Positions 8,338 to 16,673 of a stretch of 64,000 bases of DNA are shown here, piece after piece. Numbering within the stretch: position 1 is the stretch's first letter; every line of letters begins with the position of its first letter. The notes beneath the pieces are model-generated. The model made no database searches, had not been told where the DNA came from, and saw only the letters and a program-made list of their open reading frames with translations. This DNA comes from Dactylosporangium vinaceum (GTDB taxonomy: Bacteria > Actinomycetota > Actinomycetes > Mycobacteriales > Micromonosporaceae), in contig NZ_CP061913.1 of NCBI RefSeq assembly GCF_019904175.1, positions 9,052,001 through 9,116,000 of the forward strand. The letters are read 5' to 3'. The translations under genes and the position numbers were made by a program.

Positions 8338-9435
8338 CTACCGCTGCACCCGCGCCCCGGCGCCCTTCACCAGCGCCTCGACCTCCTTCAGGCTGGCCAT
8401 CGACGTATCGCCCGGCGTCGTCATGGCCAGCGCACCGTGCGCGGCGCCGTACTCCACCGCCGTCTTGAGGTCGCCGAACGTCATCAGCCCGTAGATCAGG
8501 CCCGACGCAAAGCTGTCACCGCCGCCCACCCGATCCAGAATCTCCAGCGCCGGGCGGTGCGTGGCCTCGGCGAACGCGCCGTCCGCCCACGCGATCGCGC
8601 CCCAGTCGTTGACCGTGGCCGTGTGGACGCCGCGCAGCGTGGTCGCGACGACCTGGAAGTTCGGGTACGCCGACACCGCCGAGCCGATCATCGTGCGGAA
8701 GTTCGCCGACTCCAGCGCGCCGCCGCCGTGCAGGTCCGTATCGGGGACGGCGAGGCCCAGCGAGGCGGTGAAGTCCTCCTCGTTGCCGATCATCACGTCG
8801 ATGAGCGGGGCCAGGCGGCGGTTGACCTCGCGGGCGCGTTCCTGGCCGCCGATGGCTTTCCAGAGGCTGGGGCGGTAGTTGAGGTCGTACGAGATGACGG
8901 TGCCGTGGCGGCGGGCGGTGGACAGGCACGCCTCGATGACGTCCGGTGTGGTCTCGGACAGCGCGGCGTAGATGCCACCGGTGTGCAGCCAGCGCACGCC
9001 CAGGGTGCCGAACAGGTGCTCCCAGTCCACATCGGACGGTTGGAGCTGCCCGGCCGCCGTGTGGCCGCGGTCGGAGACGCCGACGGCGCCGCGGACGCCG
9101 AAGCCGCGTTCGGTGAAGTTGAGGCCGTTGCGGGCGGCGCGGCCGATGCCGTCGTACGGGACCCACTTCACGAACGTCGTGTCGACGCCGCCCTGCAGGA
9201 TCAGGTCCTCCAGCAGGCGGCCGACCTCGTTGTCGGCGAACGCGCTGATCAGCCCGGTGCGCAGGCCGAAGCAGCGGCGCAGGCCGCGGGCCACGTTGTA
9301 CTCGCCGCCGCCCTCCCACGCGCGGAACTGCCGGGCGGTGCGGATGCGGCCCTCGCCCGGGTCGAGGCGGAGCATGACCTCGCCGAGCGACATCAGGTCG
9401 TAGCGGCACTCCCCGGCCGGCCGGACGGTGATCAT
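8338..9435 (-). CDS. kdgK: 2-keto-3-deoxygluconate kinase, PfkB family
   Basis: The 365-residue ribokinase-fold enzyme phosphorylates 2-keto-3-deoxygluconate to KDPG. The N-terminal substrate loop is GEVMLRLDPGEGR, the mid-domain has WEGGGEYNVARGL, and the PfkB signature DRVGGGDSFASGLIYGL near residue 310 carries the catalytic Asp. It overlaps the upstream KDPG aldolase gene by 4 nt, so KDG is turned into pyruvate and glyceraldehyde-3-phosphate by one transcript. The adjacent divergent IclR gene is the probable regulator. The kinase function is assigned mostly from this pairing; the family also has ribo- and fructokinases. Confidence 0.88.
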   Translation of the reverse strand: MITVRPAGECRYDLMSLGEVMLRLDPGEGRIRTARQFRAWEGGGEYNVARGLRRCFGLRTGLISAFADNEVGRLLEDLILQGGVDTTFVKWVPYDGIGRAARNGLNFTERGFGVRGAVGVSDRGHTAAGQLQPSDVDWEHLFGTLGVRWLHTGGIYAALSETTPDVIEACLSTARRHGTVISYDLNYRPSLWKAIGGQERAREVNRRLAPLIDVMIGNEEDFTASLGLAVPDTDLHGGGALESANFRTMIGSAVSAYPNFQVVATTLRGVHTATVNDWGAIAWADGAFAEATHRPALEILDRVGGGDSFASGLIYGLMTFGDLKTAVEYGAAHGALAMTTPGDTSMASLKEVEALVKGAGARVQR

Positions 9436-10175
9436 GACACCCCCGAAGCAGAAGCCGAAGAAGCAGAAACAGCAAGCGCCGCCTTGGTACGGGCGGTCAC
9501 GCCGTCCCAGTCGCGCGCGGCAAGCAGCTCCGGGGCGACCATCCAGGTGCCGCCGACCGCGAGCACCGACTTGACCCCGAGGTACGAGGCCAGGTTGCCG
9601 GTGTTGACGCCGCCGGTCGGGATGAACCGGACGCCGCCGAAAGGCGCCGAAAGGGCCTTCAGCATGGGTACTCCCCCGAGCTGCTCGGCCGGAAAGAACT
9701 TCACGATGTCCAGGCCGGCGTCCAGGGCCTGCATGATCTCGGTCGGCGAGGCGGCACCGGGAAAGACCGGCACGCCCCTGGCCTGGGCCCGGGCCACGAC
9801 CGTCGGGCTGAAGCCGGGGCTGACGATGAACCGGGCGCCCGCGTCCACGGCCCTGTCGACCTGCGCGGCGGTGAGCACGGTACCCGCGCCCACGAGCATC
9901 CCGGGCCGCTCGGCCATGGCCTTGATGGCGGCGGCCGCGGCGGCGGTCCGGAACGTCACCTCGGCGCAGCCCAGGCCGCCCGCGACGAGCGCATCGGCCA
10001 GGTCGGCGGCGTCGGCGGCGTCCTCGAGCACCACCACGGGGATGATCTTCTTGGCGGCGATGACGTGCGCCAGGTCCGGATCGGCGGCGCTGCGCGCGGA
10101 CCGGTCCGGGCCGGGGCCCGTACCAACGACGGGGGTTTGTTCAGTATGATGAACGTCGGTCACATCCGTGACCAT
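9432..10175 (-). CDS. eda: 2-dehydro-3-deoxy-phosphogluconate (KDPG) aldolase
   Basis: A class I aldolase of 247 residues: strand KIIPVVVLEDAADA, the EVTFRT segment with the catalytic Glu, GAGTVLTAAQVD, and DIVKFFPAEQLGG holding the Schiff-base lysine. It splits KDPG to pyruvate and glyceraldehyde-3-phosphate. The first 30 residues are longer than usual and unstructured. No internal Met is available; ATG 10175 or GTG 10163 are the only reasonable starts, both with poor ribosome sites. The first codons contain two inverted repeats that probably belong to the shared control region with the IclR gene 17 nt away. Confidence 0.88.
   Translation of the reverse strand: MVTDVTDVHHTEQTPVVGTGPGPDRSARSAADPDLAHVIAAKKIIPVVVLEDAADAADLADALVAGGLGCAEVTFRTAAAAAAIKAMAERPGMLVGAGTVLTAAQVDRAVDAGARFIVSPGFSPTVVARAQARGVPVFPGAASPTEIMQALDAGLDIVKFFPAEQLGGVPMLKALSAPFGGVRFIPTGGVNTGNLASYLGVKSVLAVGGTWMVAPELLAARDWDGVTARTKAALAVSASSASASGVS
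10139..10154. promoter_or_regulatory. Candidate IclR-type operator
   Basis: GTTCA-gtatga-TGAAC is a 16-bp inverted repeat with the 5-6-5 layout common to IclR-family sites. It overlaps TATGAT (10145-10150), a good -10 sequence on the plus strand for the iclR gene at 10193. A second repeat, GGTCAC-atcc-GTGACC, lies at 10158-10173. Both fall inside the first codons of the divergent aldolase gene. Prediction from symmetry and position only. Confidence 0.4.
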
Positions 10176-10192
10176 AGTGCACCGGAGGTCGC

Positions 10193-10936
10193 GTGACCAC
10201 TCCCGTGAAGTCCGCCGACCGGACCCTCGACATCCTGGAGGCGCTGGCCACGGCGGGCCCGTCGACGCTGTCCGAGCTGACCCGGCTCCTCGACATCCCC
10301 AAGAGCAGCCTGCACGGGATCCTGCGCACGATGACCGCCCGCGGCTGGATCGAGGCGACCGACACCCGCTTCCGGCTCGGGCTGAAGGCGCTGCAGGTCG
10401 GTGCGGCGTACCTCGACGCCGACGACACTGTCGGCCTCCTGGCCGGCATCCTCGACGACCTGGCCGCCCGGTTCGGCGAGACCACCCACCTCGGGCGCCT
10501 CGACGGCCCCGACATCATCTATGTGGCCAAGCGGGAATCCATTCACCCCCTTCGCCTGTACTCCGCAATAGGCCGACGCCTGCCCGCGCACGCGACAGCC
10601 CTCGGCAAAGCATTGCTGGCGACCCGGCCGCCGGCGGAGGTCGACGCGCTCCTGCCCGACCCCCTGCCGGCCCTGACACCGCACACGATCACCGACCGCG
10701 GCGCACTCCACGCCGAGCTGACCGCCATCCGCCGCAGCGGCTACGCCGTGGACCGCGAGGAGAACACCGAGGGCATCGTGTGCGTGGCCCGCACCGTCCC
10801 GATGCGCGACCCGATCACCGACGCGATTAGCCTGTCCATCCCGAAGAGCCGGGTAGGTGAGTCCACAGTGGACGAAGTGGCGACCGCCCTGGAGGCCGCC
10901 GTCCACAAGGCCGCAAGCGCGAAGCGCTTTCTCTGA
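10193..10936 (+). CDS. IclR-family transcriptional regulator
   Basis: The 247-residue protein has an N-terminal winged helix-turn-helix (SADRTLDILEALATAGPSTLSELTRLLDIPKSSLHGILRTM, residues 7-48) and a C-terminal IclR effector domain with ALGKALLA and the ENTEGIVCVARTV strand. It is divergent from eda-kdgK, separated by only 17 nt, so it very likely controls KDG/KDPG catabolism in the manner of KdgR-type proteins and its own expression. The effector is presumably a keto-sugar acid (inference). The start GTG/ATG region reads GTGACCACTCCC, preceded by GGAGG 4 nt upstream, slightly close. Confidence 0.88.
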   Translation: MTTPVKSADRTLDILEALATAGPSTLSELTRLLDIPKSSLHGILRTMTARGWIEATDTRFRLGLKALQVGAAYLDADDTVGLLAGILDDLAARFGETTHLGRLDGPDIIYVAKRESIHPLRLYSAIGRRLPAHATALGKALLATRPPAEVDALLPDPLPALTPHTITDRGALHAELTAIRRSGYAVDREENTEGIVCVARTVPMRDPITDAISLSIPKSRVGESTVDEVATALEAAVHKAASAKRFL

Positions 10937-10940
10937 CCCA

Positions 10941-10980
10941 CCGCCGCACCTTCACCACCGCCAGGTCACCGCTGCGGCGG
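10941..10980. terminator. Weak inverted repeat between convergent genes
   Basis: CCGCCGCA (10941-10948) pairs with TGCGGCGG (10973-10980) across a 24-nt loop, 4 nt after the IclR stop and before the convergent ROK gene end. It is a possible bidirectional terminator; no T-run follows. Confidence 0.3.
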
Positions 10981-11021
10981 CACCGCTTTGCCGGCGGGAT
11001 GTCCGGGCGCCGGCGGCCGCG

Positions 11022-12257
11022 CTACCCGGCCAGGAGCGAGGAGACCTGCGGGGAGTAGGTGGCGTGCAGCACGAGGGCGGCGCCCCCGATCACGGCCGCG
11101 TCGTCACCAAGGGGTGACAGGGCGACGTCGACGGTGCGGATGCGCCGGGCGATGGCCCGCTCCCCCAGGGCCCGGACGACGGCCTGGCGGAACTGCGTCT
11201 CGACGCGCCGGATGCCGTGCCCGCCGAGAATGATCAGTTCGACGTCGACGATGTTGACAACGTTGACAGCGACCGCGGCGAGGCGCTCGGCGGCCTGTCC
11301 GATGACCTTCATGGCGAGCGCATCGCCCGCCGCGGCGGCGTAACAAAGGGCCTGATGGTCCACAGTAGACGGTGATCTTCGGAAGGCCTTCATGAGAGCG
11401 CTCTCATGGCCGGCGGCGAGAAGACGGTGGGCGTCGGCGACGAGCGCCGCCGGGTTGATGAGGCTCTCGAGGCAGCCGCGGTTGCCGCAGTAGCAGTCGG
11501 GGCCACTCTCCGTAACCGAGGTGTGCCCGAACTCGGCGGCGTTCATGGAGCCGCCCCGATGGACCTGGTGACCGAGCACGAGACCGCCCCCGACACCGGT
11601 GCCGAGGAAGAAGTACGCGAAGTTCGCCACCCCGCGCCCGGCCCCGGCCCAGCGCTCGCCGATCGCCGCCGCGGTCGCGTCGTTGTCCAGCGTGACCGGC
11701 AGCCCGGTGGCATCGGCGAGCATCTGCTTGAGCGGCACCCGGGTCCATTCCGACAGCTGCGGCGGCGAGATGACCTCGCCGAGCGACTGGTCGATCGGCC
11801 CGGGCGTGGCCAGCCCGAGGCCGAGCACGCTGTCGCGGGCCACGCCGGCCTCGGCCAGGACCTCGCCGACCAGGCCGGCCATCGCGGCCGTGACCTTGGC
11901 CGGGTCCATGTCGGCCGGGGTCGGGCGGCGGGCCGTGACGAGCGGCCGGCCCAGCAGGTCGACCACGACGCAGGCCAGCTCGACCGGGTCGAAGTGCAGG
12001 CCGACGGCCCGTCCGGCGTCGGCGTTGATGCGCAGCACGGTGCGTGGCTTGCCGCCGCTCGACGAGCGGGCGCCGTCCTCGCGGACGATCCCCTCGTCGA
12101 TCAGCCGGCGCACGATGCCGGAGACCGTCTGCGGCGTGAGGCCGGTGTGCTCCGCGATCTCGACGCGGCTCGTGCCGTCGGCCAGCTGGATCTGATCCAG
12201 CACGACCGCCCGGTTGTACTGCCCGACCTTGGGGAGATTTGTCCCGACTTGCCGCAC
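11022..12257 (-). CDS. ROK-family transcriptional regulator of the sugar ABC operon
   Basis: The 411-residue protein has an N-terminal winged helix (TSRVEIAEHTGLTPQTVSGIVRRLIDEGI, about residues 29-57), then a ROK sugar-kinase-like domain with DNDATAAAIGERWAG and the zinc motif CYCGNRGCLE. NagC- and XylR-like ROK repressors bind sugar or sugar phosphate and release DNA. It is divergent from the monosaccharide ABC importer across a 298-nt control region, which makes that operon the likely target. An 18-bp perfect GAGAGCGCTCTC-core palindrome lies inside this coding sequence (11391-11408). Confidence 0.88.
   Translation of the reverse strand: MRQVGTNLPKVGQYNRAVVLDQIQLADGTSRVEIAEHTGLTPQTVSGIVRRLIDEGIVREDGARSSSGGKPRTVLRINADAGRAVGLHFDPVELACVVVDLLGRPLVTARRPTPADMDPAKVTAAMAGLVGEVLAEAGVARDSVLGLGLATPGPIDQSLGEVISPPQLSEWTRVPLKQMLADATGLPVTLDNDATAAAIGERWAGAGRGVANFAYFFLGTGVGGGLVLGHQVHRGGSMNAAEFGHTSVTESGPDCYCGNRGCLESLINPAALVADAHRLLAAGHESALMKAFRRSPSTVDHQALCYAAAAGDALAMKVIGQAAERLAAVAVNVVNIVDVELIILGGHGIRRVETQFRQAVVRALGERAIARRIRTVDVALSPLGDDAAVIGGAALVLHATYSPQVSSLLAG
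11391..11408. promoter_or_regulatory. 18-bp perfect palindrome with LacI-operator core, within the ROK gene
   Basis: CATGAGAGCGCTCTCATG is perfectly self-complementary. Its 12-bp core GAGAGCGCTCTC is the same as the two sites flanking the GH55 glucanase promoter near 27.6 kb. The family of LacI-type sugar repressors in actinomycetes uses operators centred on AGCGCT. Here the site is inside a coding region (codons for His-Glu-Ser-Ala-Leu-Met), about 870 nt downstream of the gene start. It may act as an internal roadblock or looping site, or have arisen by chance. Confidence 0.5.
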
Positions 12258-12303
12258 CCAGCCTCCCGCCTACGTACCGTTACCTACATGATGCCCTGCG
12301 CCG

Positions 12304-12333
12304 TTGACTTAGTAAAGCAATTGGATTTAGAGT
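12304..12333 (+). promoter_or_regulatory. Predicted promoter of the sugar ABC operon
   Basis: TTGACT (12304-12309) and TAGAGT (12328-12333) are separated by 18 nt within an AT-rich island (agtaaagcaattggat) that stands out from the GC-rich surroundings. ROK repressors often bind such AT-rich elements, so the spacer may also be the ROK operator. By-eye prediction. Confidence 0.4.
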
Positions 12334-12364
12334 CCGACACGCGCAGCTAACACCCCGGACACGT

Positions 12365-12376
12365 GAGAGCGCTTCC
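12365..12376. promoter_or_regulatory. Degenerate LacI-type operator upstream of the sugar ABC operon
   Basis: GAGAGCGCTTCC shares the AGCGCT centre and one full half-site with the GAGAGCGCTCTC palindromes elsewhere in the window, and lies about 30 nt downstream of the predicted -10. It could add carbon control by a LacI-family protein encoded elsewhere. Confidence 0.35.
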
Positions 12377-12526
12377 CGGACGGCTGCGGCGACCGTCCAG
12401 GTGCTAGATCATTGCCGGATTGTTACCAAGAAACAACGGACGGGACTGGGCAGGGTCGCCACACTTGCAATAAGTTGGTCGTCACAACAAACCTGGCTGG
12501 CGGCTACAGCCCCCCTCGGAGGCAAC

Positions 12527-12559
12527 ATGATGTCGGTGACAAGGCGGCTCGTGTCATGA
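12527..12559 (+). CDS. Ten-residue leader peptide coupled to the ABC ATPase gene
   Basis: A strong Shine-Dalgarno (cggagg, about 5 nt before) precedes ATG at 12527, which opens a ten-codon frame, MMSVTRRLVS. Its TGA stop overlaps the ATG of the ABC ATPase gene as ATGA. The ATPase start itself has only a weak ribosome site, so ribosomes finishing the leader could reinitiate. It is a candidate translational coupling or attenuation device; the peptide itself has no recognisable function. Confidence 0.45.
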   Translation: MMSVTRRLVS

Positions 12560-14115
12560 GCACCCCGGCAAGCGGCGCACCGATCCTGCTCGAGATGCGG
12601 TCGATCACCAAGGAGTTCCCCGGCGTCAAGGCACTCGCCGACGTCAACCTGGTGGTCCGCGAGGGCGAGATCCACGCGATCTGCGGCGAGAACGGCGCCG
12701 GAAAGTCGACGCTGATGAAGGTGCTCAGCGGCGTCTACCCATATGGTTCGTACAACGGCCAGATCTTCTTCCAGGGCTCGGAGCTGCGCTTCAGCGACAT
12801 CCGGGGCAGCGAGAAGGCCGGCATCGTGATCATCCACCAGGAGCTGGCCCTGGTGCCCCACATGTCCATCACGGAGAACCTGTTCCTGGGCAACGAGCCT
12901 CGCAAGAACGGCTCCTACGACTGGACGGGCGCCAACCGCCGGGCCCACGAGCTGCTGACCCAGGTCGGCCTGCGCGACGACCCCGACACCCTCATCAAGG
13001 ACATCGGCGTCGGCAAGCAGCAGCTGGTCGAGATCGCCAAGGCGTTCGCGAAGGACGTCAAGCTGCTCATCCTCGACGAGCCGACCGCCGCGCTCAACGA
13101 AAACGACTCCAAGCACCTGCTCGACCTGCTGCGGGAGTTCAAGTCGCGGGGCATCACCTCGATCATGATCTCGCACAAGCTCAACGAGATCGAGGACGTC
13201 GCCGACTCCATCACGATCCTGCGTGACGGCAAGACGGTCGAGACGCTCGAGGTCGGCGCCGAGGGTGTCAACGAGGACCGGATCGTGCGCGGCATGGTCG
13301 GCCGGGACCTGGAGAGCCGGTTCCCCGACCACACGCCGAACATCGGTGAGGTCTTCTTCGAGGTCCGCGACTGGACGGTGCGCCACCCCATCTCGGCCGA
13401 CCGTCTGGTCTGCAAGCACTCCAACTTCAACGTCCGCCGCGGTGAGATCGTCGGCTTCGCCGGCCTCATGGGCGCCGGGCGCACCGAGCTGGCGATGAGC
13501 CTGTTCGGCCGCTCCTACGGCGTGTACCAGTCGGGGCAGATCTTCAAGGACGGCCAGGAGATCAAGCTGCACTCGGTCGCCGAGGCGATCGCGCACGGCC
13601 TGGCCTACGTCAGCGAGGACCGCAAGTCGATCGGGCTCAACCTGCTCGACGACATCAAGACCTCGACCGTCGCCGCGAAGCTGTCGAAGATCACGCGGCA
13701 CGGGGTCATCGACGAGGTCGCCGAGCACAAGGTCGCCGAGGAGTACCGCAAGGCGCTACGGGTCAAGGCGCCGACCGTCGACGAGGGCGTCAACAAGCTC
13801 TCCGGCGGCAACCAGCAGAAGGTCGTCCTGGCGAAGTGGATGTTCACCGACCCCGACCTGCTGATCCTCGACGAGCCCACCCGCGGCATCGACGTCGGTG
13901 CGAAGTACGAGATCTACGGCATCATTCAGCGGCTGGCCGACCAGGGGAAGGGCGTCATCGTCATCTCCTCCGAGCTGCCCGAGCTGCTGGGGCTGTGTGA
14001 CCGCATCTACACCGTGTTCGAAGGCAACATCACCGGTGACGTCCCGCGCGCCGAGGCCAACCCGGAACTCCTCATGAAGCAGATGACCTCAACGAAGAAG
14101 ATGCCGACGCGATGA
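12556..14115 (+). CDS. Multiple-monosaccharide ABC importer, ATP-binding protein (GguA/MmsA-type)
   Basis: The 519-residue protein contains two fused ABC domains as in XylG, RbsA and GguA. The first domain has Walker A GENGAGKST (about residue 47) and Walker B LLILDEPTAAL. The second has the usual degenerate Walker A (GAGRTE), signature LSGGNQQ and Walker B LLILDEPTRGID. It powers uptake of a monosaccharide through the permease next door, with which it overlaps by 4 nt. The start was chosen at ATG 12556, just before MSTPASGAPILLEMRSITKEFPG; the sequence upstream lacks homology to the family. Confidence 0.92.
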   Translation: MSTPASGAPILLEMRSITKEFPGVKALADVNLVVREGEIHAICGENGAGKSTLMKVLSGVYPYGSYNGQIFFQGSELRFSDIRGSEKAGIVIIHQELALVPHMSITENLFLGNEPRKNGSYDWTGANRRAHELLTQVGLRDDPDTLIKDIGVGKQQLVEIAKAFAKDVKLLILDEPTAALNENDSKHLLDLLREFKSRGITSIMISHKLNEIEDVADSITILRDGKTVETLEVGAEGVNEDRIVRGMVGRDLESRFPDHTPNIGEVFFEVRDWTVRHPISADRLVCKHSNFNVRRGEIVGFAGLMGAGRTELAMSLFGRSYGVYQSGQIFKDGQEIKLHSVAEAIAHGLAYVSEDRKSIGLNLLDDIKTSTVAAKLSKITRHGVIDEVAEHKVAEEYRKALRVKAPTVDEGVNKLSGGNQQKVVLAKWMFTDPDLLILDEPTRGIDVGAKYEIYGIIQRLADQGKGVIVISSELPELLGLCDRIYTVFEGNITGDVPRAEANPELLMKQMTSTKKMPTR

Positions 14116-15410
14116 GCCGACTCAAGGACCTCCAGAAGAACCTGTTCGGGGGCACGACCTCGAACGCCCGCCAGTTCACGATGATCTTCACCCTCGTGGC
14201 GATCATCATCCTGTTCCAGATCCTGACGGACGGGCTGACCCTCAACTCCGGCAACCTGATCTCGCTGACGCAGCAGTACGCGTACATCTCCGTGCTGTCC
14301 ATCGGCATGCTCATGGTGATCGTCGCCGGCCACATCGACCTCTCGGTCGGCTCGGTGGCCGCGTTCGTCGGCATCATCGTGGCCAAGACGATGCGCGACG
14401 GCGGTGTGCCGTGGTGGGTCGGCATCCTGATCGGCCTCGGCGTGGGCGCCGTGATCGGTGCATGGCAGGGCTTCTGGGTCGCCTACATCGGGGTGCCCGC
14501 CTTCATCGTCACGCTGGCCGGCATGTTGATCTTCCGCGGCGCCAACCAGTACACCGGCAACGCCGAGACCGTCGCGGTGCCGAAGACCTTCACGCAGATC
14601 GGCGCCGGGTACCTCCCGGAGTGGGGCCCCAACACGGGGTACAACAACAGCACCTTGCTTCTGGGTCTCGTCGCCTGTCTCGCCGTGGTGTGGCGGGAGT
14701 TCCAGTCCCGCAAGACCCGCCGCCTGATGGAGGCCGACCCCAGCCCCATGTGGGTGTCGGTGCTGCGGATGGCCATCATGGTCGCGGTCATCGTCTTCGC
14801 GACGCTGCGCTTCGCCGGCGGCCGCGTCGGCACCAGCTTCCCGATCTCGGGCTGCATCCTGGCCGCGCTTGTCATCGCGTACTCCTTCTACACCCGCAAC
14901 ACCCCCGGCGGCCGGCACATCTACGCCGTCGGCGGCAACGCCCGGGCCGCGGAGCTTTCCGGCGTCAAGCTGCGCCGCGTCAACTTCTTCGTCATCATGA
15001 ACATGTCGATCCTGGCCGCGCTGGCCGGCATGATCTTCGTGGCCCGCTCCGGCGCCTCCGGCCCGCAGGACGGCCTGAGCTGGGAGCTGGACGCCATCGC
15101 GGCCGTCTTCATCGGCGGGGCCGCGGTCGCCGGCGGCATCGGCACCGTGAGCGGCGCCATCGTCGGCGGTCTGGTCATGGCCGTGCTGAAGAACGGCCTC
15201 CAGCTGATGGGCATCGGCACCGACCGCGAGCAGATCATCCGCGGCCTGTTCCTGCTGCTCGCCGTCGCGCTCGACGTCTACAACAAGAGCCAGGGACGGT
15301 TCTCGATCATCGGATCGATCATGCGTCCCTTCCAGCGGCAGGAGAACACCGATCCGGCCGCGCCCAACCAAGCCGGTCAGGAGTCAATCAAGGCTCCCGT
15401 CGGCGGCTGA
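14112..15410 (+). CDS. Multiple-monosaccharide ABC importer, permease (GguB/MmsB-type)
   Basis: A 432-residue integral membrane protein with about ten hydrophobic helices and the family's periplasmic-loop motif GHIDLSVGSVAAFVG, plus GGNARAAELSGV, the EAA-like cytoplasmic loop that contacts the ATPase. Insertion of about 80 residues in the middle (VWREFQSRKTRRLMEADPSPMW) is typical of the GguB/XylH subgroup and separates it from shorter RbsC. It overlaps the ATPase gene and is followed after 76 nt by the binding protein, so the three form one operon. The Pro/Gln-rich C-terminal tail is cytoplasmic. Confidence 0.92.
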   Translation: MSRLKDLQKNLFGGTTSNARQFTMIFTLVAIIILFQILTDGLTLNSGNLISLTQQYAYISVLSIGMLMVIVAGHIDLSVGSVAAFVGIIVAKTMRDGGVPWWVGILIGLGVGAVIGAWQGFWVAYIGVPAFIVTLAGMLIFRGANQYTGNAETVAVPKTFTQIGAGYLPEWGPNTGYNNSTLLLGLVACLAVVWREFQSRKTRRLMEADPSPMWVSVLRMAIMVAVIVFATLRFAGGRVGTSFPISGCILAALVIAYSFYTRNTPGGRHIYAVGGNARAAELSGVKLRRVNFFVIMNMSILAALAGMIFVARSGASGPQDGLSWELDAIAAVFIGGAAVAGGIGTVSGAIVGGLVMAVLKNGLQLMGIGTDREQIIRGLFLLLAVALDVYNKSQGRFSIIGSIMRPFQRQENTDPAAPNQAGQESIKAPVGG

Positions 15411-15486
15411 AACACCCCGCCGCGCACCCTGGCGGCACGACGCCCCTATCCCCAGTAACATCCCGAAAGAAAGGGCTTTCAAAGCC

Positions 15487-16602
15487 ATGCGCAAGTTCCT
15501 CACCAGGAGCCTAGCGGTCAGCGCCATCGCGCTGGTTGCGCTGAGCACCGCCGCGTGCGGCAGCAGCGACCGCGACACCGCGTCCACCGGCTCTTCCGGC
15601 GCGACCAAGGGCTTCGCCAAGGACGCGACGATCGGCGTCGCCCTGCCGTCGAAGACCTCCGAGAACTGGGTCCTCGCCGGTGACCTGTTCACCAACGGCC
15701 TCAAGGACGCGGGCTTCAAGGGCGACGTGCAGTACGCCGGCGCGTCGACCACCGTCGCCGACCAGCAGTCGCAGATCTCGTCCATGATCACCAAGGGCGC
15801 GAAGGTCATCGTCATCGGCGCGACCGACGCCGCGCAGCTGGGCACCCAGGTCAAGCAGGCCAAGGACTCCGGCGCCGTCGTCATCGCCTACGACCGGCTC
15901 ATCACCGGCACCGCCGACGTCGACTACTACGTCGCGTTCGACAACTTCAAGGTCGGCCAGCTCCAGGGCCAGGCCCTGCTGGACGGCATGAAGGCCAAGA
16001 AGCCGACCGGCCCGTGGACCATCGAGCTGTTCTCCGGCTCGCCGGACGACAACAACGCCGGTGTCTTCTTCAACGGCGCCATGGACGTGCTCAAGCCGCT
16101 GATCGACAAGGGTGACCTGGTCGTCGGCTCCGGCCAGAAGGACGTCAAGCAGACCGCCATCCAGGGCTGGAAGGCCGAGGGTGCGCAGGCCCGCATGGAC
16201 ACCATCATGACCTCGACCTACGCCACCGGTGGCAAGACCCTCGACGGCGTCCTGTCCCCGAACGACACCCTGGCCCGCGCGATCATCACCTCGGTGAAGG
16301 CCGCCGGCAAGCCGGTCCCGGTCGTCACCGGCCAGGACTCCGAGGTCGAGTCGGTCAAGAGCATCATGGCCGGCGAGCAGTACTCCACGATCAACAAGGA
16401 CACCCGCAAGCTGGTTGCCCAGACGATCGAGATGGTCAAGAAGCTGCAGGCCGGTTCCGAGCCGGACGTGAACGACACCAAGTCCTACAACAACGGTGTC
16501 AAGGTCGTCCCCTCGTACCTGCTCCCGCCGGTCATCGTGACCAAGGCGAACGCGGCCGAGGCCTACGCCAACGACCCGAAGCTCTCGCCGCTCACCAAGT
16601 AA
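15487..16602 (+). CDS. Sugar-binding lipoprotein of the ABC importer (ChvE-type)
   Basis: The 371-residue protein begins with a lipoprotein signal peptide whose lipobox ends LSTAAC (Cys24), so it is anchored to the outer face of the membrane. The periplasmic-binding-protein fold shows IGVALPSKTSENWVLAGD, VIVIGATDAAQLG, VIAYDRLITGT and a C-terminal KDTRKLVAQTIEMV, matching ChvE/XylF pentose- and hexose-binding proteins. It delivers sugar to the permease encoded upstream. The exact sugar is not readable. The ribosome site is GAAAGG. A 12-bp terminator hairpin follows immediately. Confidence 0.92.
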   Translation: MRKFLTRSLAVSAIALVALSTAACGSSDRDTASTGSSGATKGFAKDATIGVALPSKTSENWVLAGDLFTNGLKDAGFKGDVQYAGASTTVADQQSQISSMITKGAKVIVIGATDAAQLGTQVKQAKDSGAVVIAYDRLITGTADVDYYVAFDNFKVGQLQGQALLDGMKAKKPTGPWTIELFSGSPDDNNAGVFFNGAMDVLKPLIDKGDLVVGSGQKDVKQTAIQGWKAEGAQARMDTIMTSTYATGGKTLDGVLSPNDTLARAIITSVKAAGKPVPVVTGQDSEVESVKSIMAGEQYSTINKDTRKLVAQTIEMVKKLQAGSEPDVNDTKSYNNGVKVVPSYLLPPVIVTKANAAEAYANDPKLSPLTK

Positions 16603-16618
16603 CACCGGCAACAGCATC

Positions 16619-16651
16619 GTGGGTCCCCGGAGCGTCTTGCCGGGGACCCAC
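16619..16651 (+). terminator. Intrinsic terminator of the sugar ABC operon
   Basis: GTGGGTCCCCGG (16619-16630) pairs perfectly with CCGGGGACCCAC (16640-16651) around a 9-nt loop and is followed by gttcgttct. It lies 16 nt after the binding-protein stop and 22 nt before the next ROK gene, separating the two transcripts. Confidence 0.85.
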
Positions 16652-16673
16652 GTTCGTTCTGGAGGCGTAAAGC

